DNA of 64,000 bases, from assembly GCF_000783395.1 (NCBI RefSeq), contig NZ_JSFK01000001.1, positions 186,001 to 250,000 of the forward strand, in the 5' to 3' direction. This DNA is from Pseudomonas chlororaphis. GTDB lineage: Bacteria; Pseudomonadota; Gammaproteobacteria; Pseudomonadales; Pseudomonadaceae. Position 1 is the stretch's first letter; every line of letters starts with the position of its first letter. Positions 10,075 to 18,448 of the stretch are shown here, piece after piece. The notes beneath the pieces are model-generated. The model saw only the letters and a program-made list of their open reading frames with translations, was not told the origin of the DNA and searched no databases. Made by a program: the position numbers and the translations under genes.

Positions 10075-12180
10075 TTACAGGTTGAGTGTCAGGCTGACGG
10101 TGAAATTGCGCGGCTCACCGGGGTTGACCCAGTAGTTGCTGTAGGAGCGCTCGTAATACTTTTCGTCGAAGACGTTATTGAGGTTCAGGCCGACGGTGAC
10201 GCTGTCGCTGGCCTTGTAATGCGCGAGCAGGTCGACGGTCTGGTAGGCCGGTAATTCGAAGTCGCTGCCGGATTCTCCGGAGCGGTCGCCGACATAAGTG
10301 AACGCAGCGCCGACGTCCGAACCACGCAAACGCCCATCCTGAAACTCATAAACCCCGAGCAAACTGCCGCTGCGTTTGGCCACGCCGAGGATGCGGCTGC
10401 CGGCGGGAATCACCGCGTCGCCCTTGGTCACTTCGGCGTCGATGTAGGCGAGGGCGCCGATGACTCGCACCGCATCGGTGACTTGCCCGCTGACCTGCCA
10501 ATCGAAACCACGACTGCGAGCCTTGCCCATCGCACGGCTGGTGTCGCTGGCCGGGTCGAGGGCGAGGACGTTTTCCTTGTCGATGTGGAAGAAGGCGAGG
10601 GTGCTGCTCAGGCGCTCGTCGAACAGTTCGTTCTTGATCCCGACTTCGTAGCCGACGCCTTCTTCCGGGGCGAAGGATTTGCCGGAGGCGTCGAGGCCAT
10701 TGTTCGGTTTGAATGAGGTCGAGGCGTTGGCGAACAGGCCGGTGTCTGGCGTCAGTTGATAGAGCAGGCCGGCGCGTTGAGTCAGAGCGTCGTGGCGTTG
10801 GTTGCTGGTGGCTTGCCGGCTGTGATCATCGATGTGCTGATCGAAATGCTCGAAGCGCGCACCGATCATCCCGCGCAGTTTGTCGGTGAAGACGATCTGA
10901 TCCTGCAGGTTCAGCGCATGACTTTCGACCTGTTCGAAGAAGTCAGTGCCCGAGCGTGCGCCGTTGGGTTTCGGCTGACCGTAGATCGGCTTATAGATGT
11001 CGATGGCGTACGGTCCGCCGGCAATCGTGGTGACGCGTTCGTTCTTGCGGAAGTTTTCGTACTCGGTGCCGATCAGTAGTTCGTGTTGCCACGGGCCGAG
11101 GTCGAACAGGCCACGCAGTTCGAGTTGGGTAATGCTGTCGTGCCAACTGGTATCGCGTTCGCGATAGCGTCGGTTGACCGTGTGCCCGTCGGCGTTCAGC
11201 GCTCGTTGTTCCGAGGCGTCGCCCCAGAGTTTGCCTTCCTTGTAATGGCTGGCCAGGCGCAGCTTCCAGCTGTCATTGAGATGATGTTCGAGGGTCGCCT
11301 GGAGCAGATTGTTGTGGTTGTCGATGTTGCCGTCGTTGGGTTCGCCGAGGAAGGTCGAGCGCGACACGCCGCTCCATTTATTGTTGGGGGCGACGATGCC
11401 GCGATCGAACGTGGAGCTGTGACGGACGATTTCGCTTTCCACCAACAGCGAAGTGTCCGGGTTCAATTGCCAACTGATCGACGGCGCGACGAACACACGT
11501 TTGCTGTCAACGTGGTCGCGAAAACTGTTGTTGTCTTCGACCGCGAGGTTGATCCGCGAGAGCACATCACCTTGTTCATCGAGTGGCGTGTTGACGTCCA
11601 GCGCGGTGCGATAGCGATCCCAACTGCCGGCGCTGGTTTGCAACGTGGTGAAGGCTTCGGGCTGCGGTTTCTTGGTGACGATGTTCACTGTGCCGCCGGG
11701 ATCGCCGCGGCCGTACAGGCTGGCAGCGGGGCCTTTAAGCACTTCGATGCGCTCGATGTTGGCTGCATCCGGCGTGCTCGGATAGCCGCGATTGGCGCTG
11801 AAACCGTCCTTGTAGAACTCCGAGGTGCTGAAGCCGCGCACGCTGTATTCGTACAGCGTCAGGCCGCCGAAGTTGTTTTGCTTGGATACGCCGCCGGCGA
11901 AATCCAGTGCTCGCTCGACGCTGGTGCTGCCCAGATCCTTGAGCACGCTGGCGGGCACTACGCTGATCGCCTGCGGGATATCGCGGATCGCGGTGTCGGT
12001 TTTGGTTGCGCTGGATGAGCGTGTGGCGCGATAGCCTTTGACCGGACCGGTCGGGGATTCATAGTCGGAAACGACGCTGATGGCGTCGAGTTCGAGGGGT
12101 TTGGGTTCTTCGGCGAAGGCTGGATCGACCAGCAAACCGAGGCTCAGGCCGAGCAGGGAGGCCTTTGTTCGAGACGACAT
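10075..12180 (-). CDS. TonB-dependent outer-membrane receptor (siderophore or metal type)
   Basis: A 701-residue receptor counted from the ATG at 12180 (MSSRTKASLL), which gives a proper signal peptide ending PAFA-E; an in-frame ATG at 12195 adds five residues but falls inside the palindrome. A plug domain follows (DTAIRDIPQAISVVP, IERIEVLKGPAASLYGRGDPGG, VNIVTKKP), then a 22-strand-type barrel ending in YYERSYSNYWVNPGEPRNF and a terminal LTLNL with the usual C-terminal hydrophobic residue. Plug and barrel resemble ferrichrome/pyoverdine-type receptors. The DUF4198 partner and the AT-rich palindrome instead of a Fur box make a non-iron metal or metallophore equally plausible. Confidence 0.88.
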   Translation of the reverse strand: MSSRTKASLLGLSLGLLVDPAFAEEPKPLELDAISVVSDYESPTGPVKGYRATRSSSATKTDTAIRDIPQAISVVPASVLKDLGSTSVERALDFAGGVSKQNNFGGLTLYEYSVRGFSTSEFYKDGFSANRGYPSTPDAANIERIEVLKGPAASLYGRGDPGGTVNIVTKKPQPEAFTTLQTSAGSWDRYRTALDVNTPLDEQGDVLSRINLAVEDNNSFRDHVDSKRVFVAPSISWQLNPDTSLLVESEIVRHSSTFDRGIVAPNNKWSGVSRSTFLGEPNDGNIDNHNNLLQATLEHHLNDSWKLRLASHYKEGKLWGDASEQRALNADGHTVNRRYRERDTSWHDSITQLELRGLFDLGPWQHELLIGTEYENFRKNERVTTIAGGPYAIDIYKPIYGQPKPNGARSGTDFFEQVESHALNLQDQIVFTDKLRGMIGARFEHFDQHIDDHSRQATSNQRHDALTQRAGLLYQLTPDTGLFANASTSFKPNNGLDASGKSFAPEEGVGYEVGIKNELFDERLSSTLAFFHIDKENVLALDPASDTSRAMGKARSRGFDWQVSGQVTDAVRVIGALAYIDAEVTKGDAVIPAGSRILGVAKRSGSLLGVYEFQDGRLRGSDVGAAFTYVGDRSGESGSDFELPAYQTVDLLAHYKASDSVTVGLNLNNVFDEKYYERSYSNYWVNPGEPRNFTVSLTLNL

Positions 12181-12221
12181 GTTATGTTGTTCCAATTCTT
12201 AGAATTGAAACAATATAACAT
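12179..12221. promoter_or_regulatory. 43-bp near-perfect palindrome at the start of the TonB receptor gene
   Basis: Two 21-base arms, starting ATGTTAT and meeting at CAATTCT-T-AGAATTG, match at 19 of 21 positions. The region is strongly AT-rich compared with the surrounding DNA and includes the ATG at 12180. The outer ATGTTATA half-sites recall half of the Zur consensus, but the spacing does not fit a standard Zur, Fur or NikR box. It is probably an operator for a metal regulator. Confidence 0.6.
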
Positions 12222-12268
12222 GCCTGTTGAGAATTTCTTTTATTCGCGCGCTTGGCGCGAAAAAAGTT

Positions 12269-13426
12269 TTATTCTTCTTTTTCTTTCACCGGCGCCGGTG
12301 GTGGGCGCAGGCCGATTTCAGCCGTGAGCTTCAGCTCTTTGCCGTTGCGCATCACCTGAATCGTCACTTTGTCCGTCGGTTTGATCCGTGCAACCTGATT
12401 CATTGAACGACGGCCATCGCCCGCAGGCTCGCCATCAATGCTCAGAATCACGTCGCCCAATTGCAGGCCTGCCTTCTGTGCCGGGCCATCGCGGAAGATC
12501 CCCGCAACGACAATTCCCGGACGCCCGGACAGACCAAACGACTCAGCCAGTTCCTGGGTCAGCGGCTGCACTTCAATGCCCAGCCAGCCACGAATCACCT
12601 GACCGTGTTCGATGATCGACTTCATCACTTCCATCGCCAGTTTCACCGGAATGGCAAAACCGATGCCCTGCGAGCCGCCGGACTTGGAGAAGATCGCCGT
12701 GTTGATGCCAGTCAGATTGCCGTTGGCATCGACCAGCGCACCGCCGGAGTTGCCCGGGTTGATCGCCGCGTCGGTCTGGATAAAGTCTTCGTAGTTGTTC
12801 AGGCCCAACTGATTACGCCCGGTGGCGCTGATGATGCCCATGGTCACGGTCTGGCCGACGCCAAACGGGTTGCCGATGGCCAGTGCGACGTCGCCGATGC
12901 GAATGTTGTCCGAGCGGCCAACGGTGATCGCTGGCAGGGTTTTCAGATCAATCTTCAACACCGCGAGGTCGGTTTCCGGGTCGCTGCCGATGACGCGGGC
13001 GAGGGTTTCGCGGCCATCCTTCAACGCCACGACAATCTGATCCGCGCCGCTGGTTACGTGGTTGTTGGTCAGAATGTAGCCTTCCGGGCTCATGATCACG
13101 CCGGAGCCGAGGCTCGATTCCATGCGTTTCTGCTTCGGCGAGTTGTCACCGAAGAAGCGGCGGAACTGCGGATCTTCAAACAGCGGATGCGCCGGTTTGT
13201 TGATGACTTTGGTGGTGTAGAGGTTGACCACCGAAGGCGCGGCAATGGTCACCGCGTCCGCATAGGACACCGGCCCCTGCTGCACGCTGGTGGTTTGCGG
13301 GGCCTGTTGCAGGTTGACGTCGAGGCTCGGCAACCCTACCCACTGCGGGTAACGCTGAATAATCAACAGAGCGATAAGCACACCGGCCAACAGCGGCCAG
13401 CCGAAAAAACGCAGCGCCTTGAGCAT
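12269..13426 (-). CDS. algW: AlgW, DegS-like periplasmic site-1 protease
   Basis: A membrane-anchored trypsin-like protease that starts cleavage of the anti-sigma factor MucA and so activates AlgU (sigma-22) under envelope stress; it controls alginate in Pseudomonas. The 385 residues comprise one N-terminal helix (about 6-23), a protease domain with triad His123 (LTNNHVT), Asp153 (ETDLAVLK) and Ser227 (GNSGG), and one PDZ domain (about 275-365) that senses misfolded porin ends. A single PDZ domain separates it from MucD/DegP. The tail is rich in Pro, Glu and Lys. It is divergent from the Nif3-like gene. Confidence 0.95.
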   Translation of the reverse strand: MLKALRFFGWPLLAGVLIALLIIQRYPQWVGLPSLDVNLQQAPQTTSVQQGPVSYADAVTIAAPSVVNLYTTKVINKPAHPLFEDPQFRRFFGDNSPKQKRMESSLGSGVIMSPEGYILTNNHVTSGADQIVVALKDGRETLARVIGSDPETDLAVLKIDLKTLPAITVGRSDNIRIGDVALAIGNPFGVGQTVTMGIISATGRNQLGLNNYEDFIQTDAAINPGNSGGALVDANGNLTGINTAIFSKSGGSQGIGFAIPVKLAMEVMKSIIEHGQVIRGWLGIEVQPLTQELAESFGLSGRPGIVVAGIFRDGPAQKAGLQLGDVILSIDGEPAGDGRRSMNQVARIKPTDKVTIQVMRNGKELKLTAEIGLRPPPAPVKEKEE

Positions 13427-13529
13427 TAAGCACGTCCTGGAAAAGTTGCAGGCGGGGTCAGACCGCCCATAATGTCGCGCATTATACGAGGCCGCGCGTG
13501 CCTCTGAACGGGATATTTAGGAGTCTTTC

Positions 13530-14288
13530 ATGGCCGTTGCCCTCAGCACCCTCGTCGAAGAAGCCGACCGTTACCTTGGCAGTGCAAAAATTGCCGATTA
13601 TTGCCCGAATGGATTGCAGGTCGAGGGCCGTCCGCAAGTGATGCGCATCGTCAGCGGCGTCACGGCCAGTCAGGCGCTGCTCGATGCCGCCGTCGAGGCA
13701 GAGGCCGACCTGGTGCTGGTGCACCACGGTTATTTCTGGAAGGGCGAAAACCCGTGCATCACCGGCATGAAGCAGCGCCGATTGAAGACCTTGCTCAAGC
13801 ACGACATCAGTCTGCTCGCTTACCATTTGCCGCTGGATCTGCATCCTGATGTTGGCAATAACGTGCAACTGGCGCGTCAACTGGATATCACTGTTGAGGG
13901 CCCGCTGGATCCGGATAATCTTAAAATCGTTGGTCTGGTCGGGTCTTTGAAAGAGCCGATGACAGCACGCGATTTCGCCCGCAAGGTGCAAGAAGTCATG
14001 GGCCGCGAACCGTTGCTGATTGAAGGTAATCCGATGATCCGTCGGGTTGGCTGGTGCACCGGCGGCGGTCAGGGCTATATCGATCAGGCCGTCGCGGCGG
14101 GCGTTGATCTGTACCTGAGCGGTGAAGCGTCCGAGCAGACCTTCCACAGCGCCCGTGAGAACGACATCAGCTTCATCGCCGCCGGCCACCACGCCACCGA
14201 ACGCTACGGCGTGCAGGCATTGGGCGACTACTTGGCAAAACGCTTTGCCGTCGAACACATCTTCATCGACTGCCCCAACCCGATCTGA
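13530..14288 (+). CDS. Nif3-like dinuclear metal-centre protein
   Basis: A 252-residue protein of the Nif3/YbgI (DUF34) family, a conserved cytoplasmic protein with a two-metal site and no settled reaction; members have been linked to GTP cyclohydrolase I type 2. Metal-ligand motifs are LVLVHHGYFWKG (two His near residues 65-66), the YHLPLDLHPDVGNN segment and the C-terminal AAGHHATERYGVQALGD (His and Glu). It keeps its P. aeruginosa position between algW and cysD (recalled). Confidence 0.9.
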   Translation: MAVALSTLVEEADRYLGSAKIADYCPNGLQVEGRPQVMRIVSGVTASQALLDAAVEAEADLVLVHHGYFWKGENPCITGMKQRRLKTLLKHDISLLAYHLPLDLHPDVGNNVQLARQLDITVEGPLDPDNLKIVGLVGSLKEPMTARDFARKVQEVMGREPLLIEGNPMIRRVGWCTGGGQGYIDQAVAAGVDLYLSGEASEQTFHSARENDISFIAAGHHATERYGVQALGDYLAKRFAVEHIFIDCPNPI

Positions 14289-14300
14289 CTCCACCGCAAA

Positions 14301-14397
14301 TCCCTGTGGGAGCGAGCCTGCTCGCGAAGACGTCAGACTGCTAATACAAAGGTGCCTGACACACTGCTTTCGCGAGCAGGCTCGCTCCCACAAGGGA
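14301..14397. repeat. REP inverted pair (GTGGGAGCGAGCCTGCTCGCGA type)
   Basis: TCCCTGTGGGAGCGAGCCTG... (14301-14328) and its reverse complement (14370-14397) flank about 40 bases. This is the classic Pseudomonas REP doublet. It lies behind the Nif3-like gene and before cysD and can fold into a long hairpin in RNA. Confidence 0.85.
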
Positions 14398-14537
14398 ACT
14401 GCTCGGCCGAACTGGAGGGCATATTCATATGCCCTTTCGATCTAGTTGGCGTCCTGATTAGAAGAGGTCGCTGTGCTAGGATTCCCCGCTCGAACACGGC
14501 CCGCTGGCCGTTCATAAGAAAGTTTTCGTGAGTAGCC

Positions 14538-15455
14538 ATGGTCGACAAACTGACGCATCTGAAACAGCTGGAGGCGGAAAGCATCCACATCATCCGCGAG
14601 GTGGCCGCCGAGTTCGACAACCCGGTGATGCTGTACTCCATCGGTAAAGACTCCGCCGTGATGCTGCACCTGGCACGCAAGGCGTTCTTCCCGGGCAAGC
14701 TGCCGTTTCCGGTGATGCACGTCGACACCCGCTGGAAATTCCAGGAGATGTACAAGTTCCGCGACAAGATGGTCGAAGAACTGGGCCTGGACCTGATCAC
14801 CCACATCAACCCCGATGGCGTGGCGCAGAACATCAACCCGTTCACCCACGGCAGCGCCAAGCACACCGACATCATGAAAACCGAAGGCCTGAAACAGGCA
14901 CTCGACAAGCATGGTTTCGACGCTGCATTCGGCGGCGCCCGTCGCGATGAAGAGAAATCCCGTGCCAAAGAGCGCGTGTACTCGTTCCGCGACAGCAAGC
15001 ACCGCTGGGACCCGAAAAACCAGCGTCCAGAGCTGTGGAACGTCTACAACGGCAAGGTCAACAAGGGCGAATCCATCCGCGTATTCCCGTTGTCGAACTG
15101 GACCGAACTGGACATCTGGCAGTACATCTACCTCGAAGGCATTCCGATTGTGCCGCTGTACTTCGCCGCCGAACGCGAAGTGATCGAGAAGAACGGCACG
15201 CTGATCATGATCGACGACGAGCGCATCCTCGAGCACCTGTCCGATGAAGACAAAGCGCGGATCGTCAAAAAGAAAGTGCGTTTCCGCACCCTTGGCTGCT
15301 ACCCGTTGACGGGCGCCGTGGAGTCCGAAGCCGAAACGCTGACAGACATCATCCAGGAAATGCTCCTGACGCGAACTTCCGAGCGCCAGGGCCGTGTCAT
15401 CGACCACGATGGTGCCGGCTCGATGGAAGACAAAAAACGTCAGGGTTATTTCTAA
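14538..15455 (+). CDS. cysD: Sulfate adenylyltransferase subunit CysD
   Basis: Small subunit of ATP sulfurylase, which forms APS from sulfate and ATP in assimilatory sulfate reduction. The 305 residues include the PP-loop [19 protein letters not shown] (about residues 32-50) and [12 protein letters not shown], typical of CysD and the PAPS-reductase superfamily. The ATG at 14538 is chosen because the family starts [16 protein letters not shown]. It is nine bases ahead of cysNC and works as a heterodimer with it. Confidence 0.97.
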   Translation: MVDKLTHLKQLEAESIHIIREVAAEFDNPVMLYSIGKDSAVMLHLARKAFFPGKLPFPVMHVDTRWKFQEMYKFRDKMVEELGLDLITHINPDGVAQNINPFTHGSAKHTDIMKTEGLKQALDKHGFDAAFGGARRDEEKSRAKERVYSFRDSKHRWDPKNQRPELWNVYNGKVNKGESIRVFPLSNWTELDIWQYIYLEGIPIVPLYFAAEREVIEKNGTLIMIDDERILEHLSDEDKARIVKKKVRFRTLGCYPLTGAVESEAETLTDIIQEMLLTRTSERQGRVIDHDGAGSMEDKKRQGYF

Positions 15456-15464
15456 GGGGTTGTC

Positions 15465-17363
15465 ATGTCGCACGTATCTGATTTGATCAGCGAGGACATC
15501 CTCGCCTACCTGGGCCAGCACGAACGTAAAGAACTGCTGCGCTTTTTGACTTGCGGTAACGTCGACGACGGCAAGAGCACCCTGATCGGGCGCCTGCTGC
15601 ACGACTCGAAAATGATCTACGAAGATCACCTCGAAGCGATCACCCGCGACTCGAAAAAAGTCGGCACCACCGGTGACGACATCGACCTGGCGTTGCTGGT
15701 CGACGGCCTGCAGGCCGAGCGTGAGCAGGGCATCACCATCGATGTCGCCTACCGCTATTTCTCCACCGCCAAGCGCAAATTCATCATCGCCGACACTCCC
15801 GGCCATGAGCAGTACACCCGCAACATGGCCACCGGTGCGTCCACCTGCGACCTGGCGATCATCCTTGTCGACGCCCGTTACGGCGTGCAGACCCAGACCC
15901 GTCGCCACAGCTTCATCGCCTCCCTTTTGGGGATCAAACACATCGTCGTCGCCATCAACAAGATGGACCTGAAAGACTTCGATGAAGGCGTGTTCGAGTC
16001 GATCAAGGCTGACTACCTGAAGTTCGCCGAAGGCTTGAAGATGAAGCCGACCAGCATGCACTTCGTGCCGATGTCTGCCCTCAAAGGCGACAACGTGGTG
16101 AACAAGTCCGAGCGCTCGCCTTGGTACACCGGCCAGTCGCTGATGGAAATCCTCGAGACCGTGGAAGTCGCGGGTGATCGCAACTTCACCGATCTGCGTT
16201 TCCCGGTGCAGTACGTCAACCGTCCGAACCTGAACTTCCGTGGTTTCGCCGGCACCCTGGCCAGCGGCATCGTGCACAAGGGCGACGAAGTCGTGGTGCT
16301 GCCGTCGGGCAAGAGCAGCCGCGTGAAGTCCATCGTCACTTTCGAAGGTGAGCTGGAACACGCCGGTCCAGGTCAGGCCGTAACGCTGACCATGGAAGAC
16401 GAAATCGATATCTCCCGTGGCGACTTGTTGGTGCATGCCGACAACGTGCCGCCGGTTACCGACAGCTTCGAAGCGATGCTGGTGTGGATGGCTGAAGAGC
16501 CGATGCTGCCGGGCAAGAAATACGACATCAAACGCGCCACCAGTTACGTGCCGGGCTCGATTGCCAGCATCGTCAACAAGGTCGACGTCAACACCCTCGA
16601 AGAAGGCCCGGCGAGCGCGTTGCAGCTCAACGAAATCGGCAAGGTGAAGATCGCGCTCGACGCGCCGATCGCCCTCGACGGTTACGAGAGCAACCGCACC
16701 ACCGGCGCGTTCATCGTCATTGACCGTTTGACCAACGGCACCGTTGGCGCCGGCATGATCGTCGCGCAGCCAGTGACCCATGGCACAGCCACGCACCACG
16801 GCAAACTGGCGCACGTGGCTACTGAAGAACGTGCTCAGCGTTTCGGCCAGCAACCGGCCACCGTGCTGTTCAGCGGTCTGTCGGGCGCGGGCAAGAGCAC
16901 ACTGGCCTATGCGGTCGAGCGCAAGCTGTTCGACATGGGCCGTGCGGTGTTTGTGCTGGATGGCCAGAACCTGCGTCACGACCTCAACAAAGGTCTGCCA
17001 CAGGATCGCGCCGGGCGTACCGAGAACTGGCGTCGTGCCGCTCACGTGGCGCGTCAGTTCAACGAAGCCGGTCTGCTGACTCTGGCCGCGTTCGTCGCGC
17101 CGAGTGCTGAAGGGCGTGAGCAGGCCAGGGAACTTATCGGCAAGGATCGTCTGCTGACGGTCTATGTGCAGGCCTCGCCTGCTGTTTGCGCCGAGCGTGA
17201 TCCGCAAGGTCTGTATGCCGCCGCTGGCGACAACATCCCGGGCGAATCCTTCCCGTACGACGTGCCGCTGAATGCCGATCTGGTGATCGACACGCAGACG
17301 CTGAGTCTGGAAGACAGCGTCAAGCAAGTGCTGGATCTGCTGCGCAAACGTGGCGCGATTTAA
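15465..17363 (+). CDS. cysNC: CysNC: sulfate adenylyltransferase GTPase subunit fused to APS kinase
   Basis: A bifunctional 632-residue protein. The N-terminal part (about 1-450) is the EF-Tu-like CysN GTPase that drives APS formation: G1 [16 protein letters not shown]3 [12 protein letters not shown]4 NKMDLKD. The C-terminal part (from about residue 465) is APS kinase CysC, with P-loop [15 protein letters not shown] and [13 protein letters not shown], which phosphorylates APS to PAPS. The fusion is standard in Pseudomonas, whereas E. coli has separate genes. A terminator follows directly. Confidence 0.97.
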   Translation: MSHVSDLISEDILAYLGQHERKELLRFLTCGNVDDGKSTLIGRLLHDSKMIYEDHLEAITRDSKKVGTTGDDIDLALLVDGLQAEREQGITIDVAYRYFSTAKRKFIIADTPGHEQYTRNMATGASTCDLAIILVDARYGVQTQTRRHSFIASLLGIKHIVVAINKMDLKDFDEGVFESIKADYLKFAEGLKMKPTSMHFVPMSALKGDNVVNKSERSPWYTGQSLMEILETVEVAGDRNFTDLRFPVQYVNRPNLNFRGFAGTLASGIVHKGDEVVVLPSGKSSRVKSIVTFEGELEHAGPGQAVTLTMEDEIDISRGDLLVHADNVPPVTDSFEAMLVWMAEEPMLPGKKYDIKRATSYVPGSIASIVNKVDVNTLEEGPASALQLNEIGKVKIALDAPIALDGYESNRTTGAFIVIDRLTNGTVGAGMIVAQPVTHGTATHHGKLAHVATEERAQRFGQQPATVLFSGLSGAGKSTLAYAVERKLFDMGRAVFVLDGQNLRHDLNKGLPQDRAGRTENWRRAAHVARQFNEAGLLTLAAFVAPSAEGREQARELIGKDRLLTVYVQASPAVCAERDPQGLYAAAGDNIPGESFPYDVPLNADLVIDTQTLSLEDSVKQVLDLLRKRGAI

Positions 17364-17380
17364 GCGTTAGCCTGAAAAAC

Positions 17381-17416
17381 AAAACCCGCTGATGAGAGAT
17401 CATCGGCGGGTTTTTT
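17381..17416 (+). terminator. Terminator after cysNC
   Basis: ACCCGC(T)GATG pairs with CATC(G)GCGGGT around a short AGAGAT loop and is followed by six T. A run of A on the 5' side may let it act on both strands. Confidence 0.8.
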
Positions 17417-17433
17417 GTTGCCTTGAGATTGCT

Positions 17434-17524
17434 ATCGCTGGCAAGCCAGCTCCCACAGGGATTTTCAGCGCACACAAATATTGTGTAACGCAGAGAAACC
17501 TGTGGGAGCTGGCTTGCCAGCGAT
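17434..17524. repeat. REP inverted pair (ATCGCTGGCAAGCCAGCTCCCACAGG type)
   Basis: Two inverted copies of a GGCAAGCCAGCTCCCACAG element (17434-17459 and 17499-17524) sit between the convergent ends of cysNC and the acyltransferase gene. The same element recurs at 23344-23434. Confidence 0.85.
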
Positions 17525-17542
17525 GAGGCCGGAACAGACGCC

Positions 17543-18448
17543 TCAAGACTTCGCTGGATATTCGCGGTGCATCTGTTCGAGCAACGCATCCTTGTCCAGC
17601 CACAGCTGATTGATCCAGCCCTGAAACTGCAATCGATACTCGCCGTCCTGATCGTAGTTCTTGCCAATGAACTGCTGCGGAATTTTCAGCTCTTCAAAAT
17701 GCACCACCACATCGCGCACATTGCCGCAGAGCAAATCCCAGAACCCCGGACGCCCGGCCGGGTAGTGAATCGTCACGTTGACGATCGACTCCAGCTGCTC
17801 ACCCATTGCATCCAGCACAAACGCAATCCCGCCAGCCTTGGGCTTGAGCAGGTATTTGAACGGCGACTGCTGCTGCGCATGCTTGCCGTCGGTAAACCGC
17901 GTGCCCTCGACGAAGTTGAAAATCCCCACCGGGTTATTGCGAAACTTCGCACACGTCTTGCGCGTGGTTTCCAGGTCTTTGCCTTTCTTCTCCGGGTGCT
18001 TGGCCAGGTACGCCTTGGAGTAACGCTTCATGAACGGAAAGCCCAGCGCCCACCAGGCCAGACCAATCACCGGCACCCAGATCAGCTCCTGCTTGAGGAA
18101 GAACTTCAGCGGCTGAATGCGGCGATTTAGCACGTATTGCAGCACCAGAATGTCGACCCAGCTCTGGTGGTTGCTGGTGATCAGATATGAGTGCTGATAG
18201 TCGAGTCCTTGCAGACCGCTGATGTGCCAGCGGGTGCGCCGTACCAGATTCATCCAGCCCTTGTTGTTGCTGATCCACGCTTCGTGGGTGTGGCTCATCA
18301 GCCACAGCGAGGCGCGTCGGGCGAGGTCGAACGGCAGCACTTTGATCAGCGCCACGCAGAACAGAAACGAGCACAGCAGAATCGTGTTGAGTGCCAACAG
18401 TAGCGAGGCGATCACGCCGCGCAGCGGTGCAGGTAGAAGATCCAGCAT
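17543..18448 (-). CDS. Membrane acyltransferase of the PlsC/YihG family
   Basis: A 301-residue 1-acyl-glycerol-3-phosphate-acyltransferase-like protein. One or two N-terminal membrane segments (about residues 10-40) are followed by the acyltransferase block I, NHQSWVDILVLQ (His-x4-Asp, about 93-104), and an acceptor-binding block (FVEGTRFTDGKH). It fits the E. coli YihG type of accessory LPA acyltransferase, which alters phospholipid acyl chains. The stop of pta lies at its start, one base apart (18448/18449), so pta and this gene are cotranscribed. Confidence 0.85.
   Translation of the reverse strand: MLDLLPAPLRGVIASLLLALNTILLCSFLFCVALIKVLPFDLARRASLWLMSHTHEAWISNNKGWMNLVRRTRWHISGLQGLDYQHSYLITSNHQSWVDILVLQYVLNRRIQPLKFFLKQELIWVPVIGLAWWALGFPFMKRYSKAYLAKHPEKKGKDLETTRKTCAKFRNNPVGIFNFVEGTRFTDGKHAQQQSPFKYLLKPKAGGIAFVLDAMGEQLESIVNVTIHYPAGRPGFWDLLCGNVRDVVVHFEELKIPQQFIGKNYDQDGEYRLQFQGWINQLWLDKDALLEQMHREYPAKS

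Noticed and set aside
12179..12221. Fur box for the TonB receptor
   Set aside because: The palindrome lacks the GATAATGATAATC pattern; its half-sites start ATGTTAT and the arm length is longer than a Fur site.
14442..17327. A 961-codon open frame on the minus strand opposite cysD/cysNC
   Set aside because: It is the antisense shadow of two well-identified genes; the product is His/Gln/Val-rich without domain sense, typical of GC-rich shadows.
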